Assembly (NCBI RefSeq): GCF_021764745.1
Contig: NZ_JAETXX010000001.1
Location: 744,001 to 808,000, forward strand
Length of the DNA stretch: 64,000 nt
Reading direction: 5' to 3'
From: Joostella atrarenae
GTDB lineage: Bacteria; Bacteroidota; Bacteroidia; Flavobacteriales; Flavobacteriaceae
Shown here: positions 19,404-28,679 of the stretch, piece by piece
How positions within the stretch are numbered: the first letter of the stretch is position 1
How the letters are laid out: each line of letters opens with the position of its first letter
Position numbers and translations under genes: made by a program
The notes under the pieces: model-generated
The model's input: the letters and a program-made list of their open reading frames with translations, nothing else
Told to the model about the DNA's origin: nothing
The model's database searches: none

Positions 19404-20759
19404 ATGAAAAAAATATTAAAATATAGAATAGCTGTTAGTGCAGTTTTTTTCGCGCTGTTTTTAATTACTTCATGTAATAATGACGAAGGCGCAGAAGATT
19501 TATTCACTGAAAATGCTGTGGAGCGTTTAGATGAACGTTCGGAAGAACTAAATAATTTGTTGATAAGTGCCGAAAATGGATGGAAAATGTATTATTTCAC
19601 TGATAGTGAAGAGTTTGGAGGGTTTACTCTTTTAATGGACTTTAGAGAGGATGGTACCGTTTTAATGACTTCAGATACAGATGATGAAATACAAACTAGT
19701 GAAAGTAGGTATGATATCAAATTAGGAAATACAACCAAATTGTCTTTTACTACCAAAAATGATATTCACAACCTTGTTGATTCTTACTATCCAGTTGAGC
19801 TTAGAGGAGAAGGTTATAAAGGTAGTGGAGAGTTTTATTATATAGAAACAACCGAGACGGGAAATATTGCTTTTAGCTCAGTAAGATTTCAAGAAGGCGA
19901 ATATATTGTTTTTGAAAAGGCCACTGCAGAAGATTGGGATTCTACCATAGAAGAGAGTATAGCTATGGAAGAAAATTTATTACCAGGTCCTGAAGATTCT
20001 GTATTTACATTAATTGAAGTTGATAATGGTTCTAGTGTTGAAAAATATCCTTTTGTTTTTGATGAATTACGAAGGTATATGAATTTTTCAGGAATTGATA
20101 GTGACGGTAAGGTTGTAGATAATTCTTTTGGAATTTTGTATACTCCAGACGGATTAACAGTTTATCCGAAGTTAGAGTTTGATGGAGTAGAGTTTGATAG
20201 CTTTAATTTTGATGAAGAGCAAGGTGTTTTTATTGCTGAAGAGGGTGGCATTACTGTAACTATACAATATGCAGATGCGCCAGCAGTAATAAGCGATGAG
20301 GTTAATGAGATTGGAACCGTTAATTATGAAACGTATGGATTTAATTTTGGTTGGGGAACAAGTTCTTTAACATCTAAAGGGTTTTTAAATTTAATAGATG
20401 AAGTTAATGAAAACCTTGGTCAATATGAATTCGAAAGATTTAACATCTATGCGGAAGTAGACGAAGATGGTTATGTACTAGTTGGTTTCACAATTTCAGG
20501 ATATTTTGCTGGGTATTATTTCCTGCCTGAAATAAAAGATGGTAAATACGTTTTAACATATCAAGACGTAGCAGATGATAATGGACGATTTTTTGAAGAA
20601 GGTCTTCAGCCATTTTTAGATTTAATTGGTAGTGAAGAAGGGTGGTATTATGATAAATTAGGTTCTTTCACAACAGATACAAGAAACTTTTCTAATACTT
20701 CTGCAACTTTTACTAGCGTAGAAGATCCAAGTGTTAGATTCTATGGATTGTGGTATTAA
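19404..20759 (+). CDS. DUF4302 lipoprotein
   Basis: The product has 451 residues with a lipobox ITSC (Cys24) followed by acidic residues, a pattern compatible with surface export of Bacteroidota lipoproteins. The N-terminal segment SEELNNLLISAENGWKMYYFTDSEEFGGFTLLMDF is characteristic of DUF4302. This family is repeatedly linked to SusCD and the HExxH lipoprotein. No catalytic motif is visible; it may be an accessory surface glycan- or peptide-binding protein. It is the last gene of the operon and is followed by a terminator. Confidence 0.85.
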   Translation: MKKILKYRIAVSAVFFALFLITSCNNDEGAEDLFTENAVERLDERSEELNNLLISAENGWKMYYFTDSEEFGGFTLLMDFREDGTVLMTSDTDDEIQTSESRYDIKLGNTTKLSFTTKNDIHNLVDSYYPVELRGEGYKGSGEFYYIETTETGNIAFSSVRFQEGEYIVFEKATAEDWDSTIEESIAMEENLLPGPEDSVFTLIEVDNGSSVEKYPFVFDELRRYMNFSGIDSDGKVVDNSFGILYTPDGLTVYPKLEFDGVEFDSFNFDEEQGVFIAEEGGITVTIQYADAPAVISDEVNEIGTVNYETYGFNFGWGTSSLTSKGFLNLIDEVNENLGQYEFERFNIYAEVDEDGYVLVGFTISGYFAGYYFLPEIKDGKYVLTYQDVADDNGRFFEEGLQPFLDLIGSEEGWYYDKLGSFTTDTRNFSNTSATFTSVEDPSVRFYGLWY

Positions 20760-20783
20760 AAATTAAGATTGTATAATATTTTC

Positions 20784-20820
20784 AAAGCAACTTTTATTCA
20801 TTTAAAAGTTGCTTTTTTTT
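20784..20820. terminator. Terminator shared by DUF4302 and the convergent cyclo-ligase gene
   Basis: A 13-bp perfect stem (20784-20796 with 20803-20815), a 6-nt loop and eight T at 20813-20820 follow the DUF4302 stop. Three A open the other arm, so it may also act on the minus strand. Confidence 0.85.
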
Positions 20821-20823
20821 ATA

Positions 20824-21387
20824 CTAGAAGCTGTAAATGTCATTTGGAGTTACGCAGTAATCTAATGAGATGTCATGCTGAGAAATGTCCTCAATACTTT
20901 CTTCAGGAGGGAAAAAGGAAAGCCCTATTTTAATAACTTCATTGTTGCAAGACGCAAGGAATCGATCATAAAATCCTTTGCCGTATCCAATTCTATTCCC
21001 TTTTTTATCATACGCTAGTAACGGTATAAAAACAACATCTATCTTTTTATTAGGCACTTCAATACCGTCTTCAGGTTCAGGAATCCCATATTTATTTACT
21101 TTAACAGCAGTATTATCGGTAAGTAAAAAATTGGTTAGCGTTCCTTCTTTAAAATTACTTTTTGAGATAATTACTTCTTTGTCTTTTCCTTGAAGAATGC
21201 TAAGGATAAAGGAAGTGTCTATCTCCTTCTGAGAGGCAATACTTAGGAAAATATGGTAATAATTCTTTTCCCAAATTTTAAGCCTTAAAAGTTGGTTTGC
21301 AATAGCGATGCTATAATCTTCTATGTCGCTTTGCAAAAGAGCATCACGTTTTTTTTTATATTCTATACGAAGCTCATTTTTATTCAT
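20824..21387 (-). CDS. fthC: 5-formyltetrahydrofolate cyclo-ligase
   Basis: 187 residues. The enzyme converts 5-formyl-THF to 5,10-methenyl-THF using ATP. The family signature GNRIGYGKGFYDRFL is present near residue 130, with basic ATP-binding residues at the N-terminus (RIEYKKKRDAL). The ATG at 21387 is chosen over a TTG three codons earlier that would overlap the upstream stop. It follows the response regulator gene by 5 bp on the same strand, so both are probably on one mRNA; no functional link is evident. Confidence 0.92.
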   Translation of the reverse strand: MNKNELRIEYKKKRDALLQSDIEDYSIAIANQLLRLKIWEKNYYHIFLSIASQKEIDTSFILSILQGKDKEVIISKSNFKEGTLTNFLLTDNTAVKVNKYGIPEPEDGIEVPNKKIDVVFIPLLAYDKKGNRIGYGKGFYDRFLASCNNEVIKIGLSFFPPEESIEDISQHDISLDYCVTPNDIYSF

Positions 21388-21392
21388 TCTTA

Positions 21393-21800
21393 TCAAACTT
21401 TTTCAAACATCTCTTCTAATTCCCCTAAAGATATTGGTTTTACCCAATAATCAGAAACTTCTTCGAATTCTTTGGCGCGTTCTATGTCTTCTTGATTAAT
21501 AGAAGAACTCACCACATATAGTGTAATTGGATGTTCTAGATCACATTTAATTTTTACAAATTCATCTAAAAATTGCCATCCATCCATAACAGGCATATTA
21601 AGATCCAAGAGGATTACCTGAGGGACTTTATCTTTTGTAGGTTGTTCAAAAATATCTTTGAAATAAGAGAAAGCTTCTTGACCGTTTTCAAACACTAAAA
21701 ACTCTTTACAAAGCTTTTTGATGTCTAATAAACGAGATAGCATTTTCACATAGAGTTTATCGTCATCGATTATGCAGGCTAGGTCTATTTTGTGGGTCAT
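21393..21800 (-). CDS. Single-domain response regulator
   Basis: The protein is a stand-alone receiver domain of 135 residues. The acidic triad (Asp12-Asp14), the phospho-acceptor Asp66 in LLDLNMP, the Ser98-Ser100 switch region and the conserved Lys121 in YWVKPIS are all present. There is no output domain and no histidine kinase in the window, so it must act on another protein or take part in a phosphorelay. It is the first gene of a two-gene unit with the cyclo-ligase. Confidence 0.9.
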   Translation of the reverse strand: MTHKIDLACIIDDDKLYVKMLSRLLDIKKLCKEFLVFENGQEAFSYFKDIFEQPTKDKVPQVILLDLNMPVMDGWQFLDEFVKIKCDLEHPITLYVVSSSINQEDIERAKEFEEVSDYWVKPISLGELEEMFEKV

Positions 21801-21991
21801 TTATATATTGTTAGGGATCAAGTTATAATAAAATAGCTGCTAAATATAGTTTTTTTTTAATACTTCAGTCTGTAAAAAAATAACAGAGGTAGGTATTTGA
21901 ATGAAATAGTTATTTTAGGCTAAATTATATCGTATTTTTACTGTGGATTAAATAAAGCTTTCTGCCAAATGTGTTTTATTTTAGATTAAAT

Positions 21992-21999
21992 TATCTTTG
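21992..21999 (+). promoter_or_regulatory. -7 promoter element of uvrC
   Basis: TATCTTTG matches TAnnTTTG exactly and lies 20 nt ahead of the uvrC start, a normal leader length for this group. Confidence 0.6.
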
Positions 22000-22019
22000 T
22001 TAGAAATTGCGATTAATAC

Positions 22020-23813
22020 ATGAGTAATACTCCGATAGAAATTCAATTACAAACCTTACCCGATAATCCTGGGGTCTACCAATTTTATAATAAAGATGGT
22101 AAAATTATATATGTTGGTAAGGCAAAGAATTTAAAAAAACGAGTTTCTTCTTATTTTCATAAAAATCATGATTCTGGTAAAACTAGAGTACTTGTAAAAA
22201 AGATTGATACTATAAAGCATGTTGTTGTGGCTACAGAAACAGATGCATTGCTTTTAGAAAACAACCTTATAAAAAAATATAAGCCGAGATATAATGTATT
22301 ATTAAAAGATGATAAAACATATCCTTGGATCTGTATAAAAAATGAACGTTTTCCTAGAGTTTTTCCAACGCGTAATTTAATTAAAGACGGATCAGAGTAT
22401 TTTGGACCCTATACAAGTATGAAAACAGTACGAACGCTGTTGGATTTAATAAAAGGACTGTATCCTTTAAGAACTTGTAGTTACGATCTTGCAAAAGAAA
22501 AAATCGATGCAGGGAAGTATAAGGTTTGCTTAGAATATCATTTGGGTAATTGTAAAGGGCCTTGTGAGGGGTATCAATCGTACCAAGATTATGATAGCCA
22601 GATAAAGGCTATTAGAGAAATTCTAAAAGGGAATTTTAAGGATTCGCTTTCTGAGTTTAAAACTCAGATGAAAGAATTGGCGGAAGATATGCTTTTTGAG
22701 GAGGCTCAGAAAGTAAAAGAAAAAATCGATGTTTTAGAAAATTATCAGGCTAAATCTACTATTGTAAATCCTAAGATAAGTAATGTAGATGTGTTTTCTA
22801 TTGTTACTGATGATAGCTTTGGGTATGTTAATTTCTTACAGCTTTCCTATGGTTCTATTATCCGAGCACATACTATAGAAATTAAGAAAAAATTAGAAGA
22901 GACAGATAAAGAACTGCTAGAATTGGCTGTTACGGAATTGCGAACACGTTTTAATTCGCAGTCAGAAGAAATTTATGTCCCTTTTTCAATAAAAGTACCA
23001 GGAAAAATTAAGGTGACTATTCCAAAATTAGGGGATAAAAAACGTATTTTAGAACTGTCGGAGAGAAATGCTAAGTATTACCGTCAAGAACGTTTTAAGC
23101 AAATAAAGATAATCGATCCAGATAGGCATGTAAAACGTATAATGGGACAGATGAAGCAAGATTTACGTCTTTCAGAAGAACCAAGGCATATAGAGTGTTT
23201 TGATAATTCTAATATTCAAGGGACAAATCCTGTGGCTGCTTGCGTTGTTTTTAAAGACGGTAAGCCTAGTAAAAAAGAATATCGCCATTTTAATATTAAA
23301 ACGGTAACAGGACCAGATGATTTTGCTTCTATGGAGGAAGTAGTTTTTAGACGCTATAAGCGACTTCTAGAAGAGGAGGAGCCCTTGCCGCAGTTAATTG
23401 TTATTGATGGAGGAAAAGGACAACTTTCTTCAGCATTAAAAAGTTTAGATGTATTGGGTTTAAGAGGGAAGATTGCAATTATTGGGATTGCAAAACGTTT
23501 AGAAGAAATCTATTACCCTGGAGATTCTATTCCGATGTATTTAGATAAGAAGTCTGAGACATTGAAGATTATTCAGCATTTAAGAAATGAAGCACATAGA
23601 TTTGGAATTACATTCCATAGAAATAAAAGAAGTAAAGCAGCTATTAACTCAGAGTTGGAGAATATAGAGGGAGTTGGAGAGAAAACAGCAAGCGATTTAT
23701 TAAAGCAGTTTAAGTCTGTAAAGCGGGTAAAAGAGGCTCCATTAGAACAGATTGCAGCTGTAGTAGGAAATGCAAAGGCTAAAAAAATATATCAAACTTT
23801 TCATAAAAATTAG
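22020..23813 (+). CDS. uvrC: Excinuclease ABC subunit C
   Basis: The 597-residue protein makes both incisions in nucleotide excision repair. The domain order is the N-terminal GIY-YIG nuclease (GVYQFYNKDGKIIYVGKAKNLKKRV, about residues 19-43), a Cys-containing region (CLEYHLGNCKGPCEGY), the UVR motif (about 205-240), the RNase H-like endonuclease (CFDNSNIQGTNPVAACVVF and VIDGGKGQLSSAL) and C-terminal helix-hairpin-helix motifs (IEGVGEKTASDLLKQF). It has an exact -7 promoter and is followed after 4 bp by the patatin gene. Confidence 0.96.
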   Translation: MSNTPIEIQLQTLPDNPGVYQFYNKDGKIIYVGKAKNLKKRVSSYFHKNHDSGKTRVLVKKIDTIKHVVVATETDALLLENNLIKKYKPRYNVLLKDDKTYPWICIKNERFPRVFPTRNLIKDGSEYFGPYTSMKTVRTLLDLIKGLYPLRTCSYDLAKEKIDAGKYKVCLEYHLGNCKGPCEGYQSYQDYDSQIKAIREILKGNFKDSLSEFKTQMKELAEDMLFEEAQKVKEKIDVLENYQAKSTIVNPKISNVDVFSIVTDDSFGYVNFLQLSYGSIIRAHTIEIKKKLEETDKELLELAVTELRTRFNSQSEEIYVPFSIKVPGKIKVTIPKLGDKKRILELSERNAKYYRQERFKQIKIIDPDRHVKRIMGQMKQDLRLSEEPRHIECFDNSNIQGTNPVAACVVFKDGKPSKKEYRHFNIKTVTGPDDFASMEEVVFRRYKRLLEEEEPLPQLIVIDGGKGQLSSALKSLDVLGLRGKIAIIGIAKRLEEIYYPGDSIPMYLDKKSETLKIIQHLRNEAHRFGITFHRNKRSKAAINSELENIEGVGEKTASDLLKQFKSVKRVKEAPLEQIAAVVGNAKAKKIYQTFHKN

Positions 23814-23817
23814 AAAC

Positions 23818-26046
23818 GTGTTGGCAAAGAAATATTTATTATTATTTACACTCCTATTTTCATTTTTAGGCTTCTCTCAAGAGGTTCAAAATAAAGACCC
23901 AAAAGTAGGATTGGTTTTAAGTGGAGGAGGTGCCAAAGGGTTAGCTCATATTGGAGCTTTACAGGCGATGGAAGAGGCTGGTGTTCGTGTAGATTATATT
24001 GGAGGAACCAGTATGGGAGCAATCGTTGGTGCGTTATATGCTGCTGGATATTCTCCAAAGCAACTAGATTCTATTTTTCAAGAGATTAATTTTGACGTGT
24101 TATTACAGGATAAAATTCCACGTTCTGCAATGTCTTTTTATGAAAAGAATAGCTATGAAAAATATGCAGTTTCCTTGCCATTTAATAAGTTTAAATTATC
24201 ACTTCCGAGTTCATTGTCTAAAGGGCAAAGCTTATATAATTTATTATCCAAGCTTCTTTTTAATGTAAATGAAATAGAAGATTTTAACGACCTGCCAATT
24301 CCCTTTTTCTGTATCGCTACTGATGTAGAAACGGGGGCTCAAGTGAAATTGAATAAAGGATATCTGCCTAGAGCATTGGCTGCAAGTGCTGCGATTCCCT
24401 CTTTTTTTGAGCCCGTAATGAATGACGGAAGTGTTTTGGTAGATGGTGGAGTGATTAATAATTACCCTGTGGATGAAGTGCTAGAAATGGGTGCTGATAT
24501 TATTATTGGGGTAGACGTTCAAGATTCTTTAGCAACTCGAGATGAACTTCAGTCTGCTACAGATATTTTAGTACAGATTAATTATTACAACACTATAAAT
24601 GCTATGGAGGAGAAGTTAAAAAAGACAGACCTTCATATAAAACCAAATATTAAACCTTTTAGTGTGCTTTCCTTTGGAAAAGGGAGAGATATTATTGAAA
24701 GTGGATATGTTGCTGCGAGTGATAAATCATCAACCTTAGATAGTATTGCGAGCCTGCAAAAGCAAAAACCCATTAAGAGATATCCTGGGAAAATTGTTGA
24801 TAGTTTTTTAATTGACAAATTATCTTTTGAAGGAAATGATAAGTACACTCGAGCTTATTTAAAGGGGAAGTTACGATATAGAACGGAAGAGTATATAGAT
24901 TTTGATAAAATAGATCAAGGAATGAGCAATCTTGCTGCTACAAATAATTTTAATAGCGTAAGGTATGAGCTTAGACCAAATAAGGAAGGTTATATGCTTA
25001 CGGTTCCTATAATAGAGCGCCATACAGATATGTTTCTGAAATTTGGCGTTCATTATGATGGTTTGTACAAAACAGCAGCTTTGGTTAACATCACAAAAAA
25101 ACATCTCTTTTTTGATGATGATAATGTTTACTTTGATTTTATAGTTGGTGATTTCCTTCGATATAATTTTGAATATTATTTAGATAAAGGATTCTATTGG
25201 AGTTACGGGATTAAATCTAGGTTTAATACATTTTCTAAGGATGTAGAGTTCGATTTTATAAATCAAGGGCAATTGCAAGATGCCCCCGATTTAAATAAAT
25301 TGGATATAAAAATGTCGGATTTTACAAATCAGATATATATGCAAACTGTTTGGAAAGAGGAGTTTACTTTTGGAGTTGGATTAGAGCATAAGTTGTTGAA
25401 AATTGAAACAGAAACATTGGTTGATGATAATGGAAAGGAAGTGTATTTAGAGGATGAGAACTATTTTAGCGTTTATAGCTTCTTGAAATTTGATTCTTTA
25501 AATGATAAATACTTTCCTTCTAAAGGTTTTTTCTTTGACGGTGATTTTCACGCGTATTTACTTTCTTCAAATAAACGAGATGATTTTAGTGAGTTTTCGA
25601 TTGCAAAGGCAAAAATGGGGTTTGCAACACCTTTATATAGGAGTTTGTCACTTAGTGCTTTTACAGAAGGTGGATTTAAATTTGGAGATCCCAATATTCA
25701 ATCTTTAGATTTTATTTTTGGAGGTTTTGGGAATAATTTCATTAATAATATTACTCCCTTTTTAGGTTATGATTATCTTAGTTTTGGTGGAGACAGTTAT
25801 GTAATGGCTACTTTCACTGCAGATTGGGAGTTTGCAAAGCAAAACCATGTAAATATAACAGCTAATATTGCAAATGCAGGGGATGATATTTTTGAGGAAG
25901 GTACTTGGTTTTCTTTACCTGATTATACAGGATACGCTTTAGGTTATGGTTATGAGTCTATTATTGGGCCTCTCCAAGGAAAAGTTCATTGGTCTCCAGA
26001 GGTAAACGAGGCGCTTTTTACGATTAGTATTGGGTTCTGGTTTTAA
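23818..26046 (+). CDS. Patatin-like phospholipase with C-terminal outer-membrane barrel (type Vd-like)
   Basis: About 742 residues from the GTG at 23818; the longer frame overlaps uvrC and puts the signal peptide out of place. Signal peptide, then a patatin domain with the oxyanion loop SGGGAKGLAH, the catalytic serine in GGTSMG (about residue 65) and the dyad aspartate in VDGGVINNYP. A POTRA-like segment (IDKLSFEGNDKYTRAYLKGKL) and a BamA/D15-type barrel ending in ISIGFWF follow. The layout equals PlpD of Pseudomonas and FplA of Fusobacterium, the type Vd autotransporters. Phospholipase A activity at the cell surface is expected. It is probably co-transcribed with uvrC. Confidence 0.88.
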   Translation: MLAKKYLLLFTLLFSFLGFSQEVQNKDPKVGLVLSGGGAKGLAHIGALQAMEEAGVRVDYIGGTSMGAIVGALYAAGYSPKQLDSIFQEINFDVLLQDKIPRSAMSFYEKNSYEKYAVSLPFNKFKLSLPSSLSKGQSLYNLLSKLLFNVNEIEDFNDLPIPFFCIATDVETGAQVKLNKGYLPRALAASAAIPSFFEPVMNDGSVLVDGGVINNYPVDEVLEMGADIIIGVDVQDSLATRDELQSATDILVQINYYNTINAMEEKLKKTDLHIKPNIKPFSVLSFGKGRDIIESGYVAASDKSSTLDSIASLQKQKPIKRYPGKIVDSFLIDKLSFEGNDKYTRAYLKGKLRYRTEEYIDFDKIDQGMSNLAATNNFNSVRYELRPNKEGYMLTVPIIERHTDMFLKFGVHYDGLYKTAALVNITKKHLFFDDDNVYFDFIVGDFLRYNFEYYLDKGFYWSYGIKSRFNTFSKDVEFDFINQGQLQDAPDLNKLDIKMSDFTNQIYMQTVWKEEFTFGVGLEHKLLKIETETLVDDNGKEVYLEDENYFSVYSFLKFDSLNDKYFPSKGFFFDGDFHAYLLSSNKRDDFSEFSIAKAKMGFATPLYRSLSLSAFTEGGFKFGDPNIQSLDFIFGGFGNNFINNITPFLGYDYLSFGGDSYVMATFTADWEFAKQNHVNITANIANAGDDIFEEGTWFSLPDYTGYALGYGYESIIGPLQGKVHWSPEVNEALFTISIGFWF

Positions 26047-26097
26047 ATACGTATAGTTTTTAAGAGTTTCTTAATGGAAATCTCCGTAAATTATTGC

Positions 26098-26105
26098 GAT
26101 ATTTG
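26098..26105 (+). promoter_or_regulatory. Probable -7 promoter element of hmgA
   Basis: GATATTTG matches TAnnTTTG at all defined bases but the first and lies 21 nt ahead of the ATG at 26127. It falls within the extension of the longer frame (from 26094), supporting the shorter start. Confidence 0.4.
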
Positions 26106-26126
26106 TTTAATTCAAACGTTTTCGTT

Positions 26127-27287
26127 ATGCCTTTTTATCATAAACTCGGTAACATACCACATAAGAGACACACTATTTTTAAAAAGCCAGATGGTAGCTT
26201 GTATTATGAGCAATTATTTGGAACTATCGGTTTTGATGGAATGTCCTCAAACTTGTATCATGTACACCGCCCAACGCAAGTAAAAGAAATAAAATCTAAG
26301 ATAAATGTAGCTCCAAAGGTTGCTGTCTCTAACAATATACAATCGTATCGTTTTCATGGATTCAAAATAAAACCTGAAAATGATTACTTAAAAAGTAGAA
26401 AATCAGTTTTAACAAACTCCGATTGTACAATTCAATTAGCAGCCCCTAAAAAGTCATCAGAAGATTACTTTTATAAGAATGCAGATGCAGATGAACTTAT
26501 TTTTATCCATAAAGGGAATGGGAAGCTGAGAACTCATCTAGGAAATTTAGATTTCTCTTATGGAGATTATTTAGTCGTACCAAGAGGGACTATTTATAAA
26601 ATGGATTTTGAAACAGAAGACAATAGACTTTTTATTGTAGAATCCCGAAGTCCAATATACACACCCAAACGATATAGAAACTGGTTTGGACAATTATTAG
26701 AGCATTCTCCATTTTGCGAACGAGATATTCGTAGACCTTACGAATTAGAAACTAATGATGAGAAGGGAGACTTCTTAATTAAAATAAAGAAGCAAGATGA
26801 GATTTTCGATATGGTCTATGCAACACATCCTTTTGATGTAGTTGGTTACGATGGTTTTAATTATCCTTATGCGTTGAGTATTCATGATTTTGAGCCAATA
26901 ACAGGTAGAATTCATCAACCACCACCAGTACATCAAACTTTCGAAACAGACACTTTTGTTGTTTGTAGTTTTGTTCCTAGACTTTATGATTATCATCCAG
27001 AGAGTATACCAGCTCCTTATAATCATAGTAATATAGATTCTGATGAAGTTTTGTATTATGTAGATGGCGATTTTATGAGTAGAAATGATATAGAAAAAGG
27101 ACATATTTCGTTACATCCAGCAGGAATACCTCACGGTCCTCATCCTGGAGCAGCAGAGCGAAGTATTGGAAAAACTGAAACAGAAGAATTAGCTGTAATG
27201 GTAGACACCTTTAAGCCGCTTATGCTTACAGAAGAAGCTATTGAGATTTCAGACGATTCGTATTATAAGTCTTGGTTAGAAAATTAA
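26127..27287 (+). CDS. hmgA: Homogentisate 1,2-dioxygenase
   Basis: The Fe(II) enzyme opens the homogentisate ring to maleylacetoacetate in tyrosine degradation. From the ATG at 26127 the product has 386 residues and begins MPFYHKLGNIPHKRHTIF, the usual bacterial N-terminus. The iron-site region is recognisable: PPPVHQTFETDTFVVCSF supplies the first His and HPAGIPHGPHPG the C-terminal His, with the Glu in between. hppD, which makes homogentisate, is 132 bp downstream. Fumarylacetoacetase and the isomerase are not in the window. Confidence 0.93.
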   Translation: MPFYHKLGNIPHKRHTIFKKPDGSLYYEQLFGTIGFDGMSSNLYHVHRPTQVKEIKSKINVAPKVAVSNNIQSYRFHGFKIKPENDYLKSRKSVLTNSDCTIQLAAPKKSSEDYFYKNADADELIFIHKGNGKLRTHLGNLDFSYGDYLVVPRGTIYKMDFETEDNRLFIVESRSPIYTPKRYRNWFGQLLEHSPFCERDIRRPYELETNDEKGDFLIKIKKQDEIFDMVYATHPFDVVGYDGFNYPYALSIHDFEPITGRIHQPPPVHQTFETDTFVVCSFVPRLYDYHPESIPAPYNHSNIDSDEVLYYVDGDFMSRNDIEKGHISLHPAGIPHGPHPGAAERSIGKTETEELAVMVDTFKPLMLTEEAIEISDDSYYKSWLEN

Positions 27288-27419
27288 TATTTAAAGAATA
27301 TGTTGAATTATAGAGTTGATATAACAGCTCATTTAAGAGCAATGTGGTAGGTATTTGTTATTCTTAGAAATTAACTTATCGCTTATTCATATTCAAAATA
27401 ATAATTATAAAAAAATAAA

Positions 27420-28559
27420 ATGTCACAAGATACAACATCACTAAAATTAAATAAGGAAGTAGCAGAAGCTGAAGATTTTTTACCGCTTTTAGGCACTGAT
27501 TACGTTGAACTTTATGTTGGGAACGCCAAACAAGCAGCGCATTATTACCAAGCAGCATGGGGTTTTCAGCCAGTAGCCTATGCTGGACTAGAAACTGGTA
27601 GAAAGGATAGTGTTTCATATGTGTTAGAACAAGATAAAATAAGAATCGTTTTAACGTCTCCTTTACAAGAAGGGGGAGCAATAAATAGGCATATTGAAAA
27701 ACATGGCGATGGAGTAAAAGTAGTTGCACTTTGGGTGGATGACGCTAAGAAGAGTTATGAGGAAACCACAAAAAGAGGTGCAGAAAGTTATATGGAGCCT
27801 AAGACTATTGAAGATGAGAATGGAAAAGTAGTACTTTCAGGAATCCATACATACGGAGAAACCGTTCATGTATTTGTTGAACGCTCAGCATACAACGGAG
27901 CTTTTATGCCAGGTTTTAAAGAATGGAATCCAGAATATAAGCCAGCAACTGTAGGTCTTAAATTTATTGACCATATGGTTGGGAATGTAGGTTGGAATGA
28001 AATGACTAAATGGTGTGAGTTCTACGCTAAAGTAATGGGGTTTGCACAATTGGTTTCTTTTGATGATAAAGATATATCTACAGATTATACCGCTCTTATG
28101 AGTAAGGTAATGAGTAATGGTAACGGTAGAATAAAGTTCCCTATAAATGAACCTGCGGAGGGAAAGAAAAAATCGCAGATCGAGGAGTATATAGATTTTT
28201 ATAATGGTGCTGGAGTGCAACACATAGCCTTGGCAACAGATAATATTATTAAAACTGTTAAGGAGCTAAAATCTCGAGGAGTGGAATTTTTAAATGTTCC
28301 TGAAACATATTATGACACAGTTTTAGATAGAGTAGGGAAAATAGACGAAGATTTGCAACCGCTTAAAGAACTTGGGATTCTTATAGATAGAGATGATGAG
28401 GGTTATTTACTGCAATTATTTACTAAGCCGATTTTAGATAGACCGACAATGTTTTTTGAAATTATTCAGCGTAAAGGGGCTAAATCCTTTGGAAAGGGTA
28501 ACTTTAAAGCACTTTTTGAAGCTATAGAGAGAGAACAGGAAATGCGAGGAACGCTATAA
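27420..28559 (+). CDS. hppD: 4-hydroxyphenylpyruvate dioxygenase
   Basis: 379 residues, normal length. HPPD converts 4-hydroxyphenylpyruvate to homogentisate. It contains the paired vicinal-oxygen-chelate domains: N-terminal VELYVGNAKQAAHYYQAAWGF and C-terminal IDHMVGNVGWNEM. The Fe(II) triad is His in FIDHM (about residue 181), His in GVQHIAL (about 263) and Glu in FFEIIQRKG (about 343). It acts immediately before HmgA in tyrosine catabolism and lies downstream of it. The 132-bp gap leaves room for a separate promoter. Confidence 0.95.
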   Translation: MSQDTTSLKLNKEVAEAEDFLPLLGTDYVELYVGNAKQAAHYYQAAWGFQPVAYAGLETGRKDSVSYVLEQDKIRIVLTSPLQEGGAINRHIEKHGDGVKVVALWVDDAKKSYEETTKRGAESYMEPKTIEDENGKVVLSGIHTYGETVHVFVERSAYNGAFMPGFKEWNPEYKPATVGLKFIDHMVGNVGWNEMTKWCEFYAKVMGFAQLVSFDDKDISTDYTALMSKVMSNGNGRIKFPINEPAEGKKKSQIEEYIDFYNGAGVQHIALATDNIIKTVKELKSRGVEFLNVPETYYDTVLDRVGKIDEDLQPLKELGILIDRDDEGYLLQLFTKPILDRPTMFFEIIQRKGAKSFGKGNFKALFEAIEREQEMRGTL

Positions 28560-28645
28560 AATAGCGATTTTATTATTAAATTGATAAATAGAAACTGAAC
28601 AATTTATATTCTTAATGTTAAAAAAGTTAAACTTATTTATTATGC

Positions 28646-28675
28646 TTGCATAATATATGTTTTGTATTAACTTTG
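28646..28675 (+). promoter_or_regulatory. Full consensus Bacteroidota promoter (TTG-N19-TAnnTTTG)
   Basis: TTG at 28646-28648 and TAACTTTG at 28668-28675 are separated by exactly 19 nt, the ideal spacing of the Bacteroidota housekeeping promoter. This is the best promoter in the window. No ORF of note follows within 100 nt; instead a terminator does, which defines a small RNA unit. Confidence 0.8.
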
Positions 28676-28679
28676 CTCT

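Noticed and set aside
27376-27729. 117-codon minus-strand frame over the start of hppD
   Set aside because: Leu-rich antisense shadow of a certain gene.
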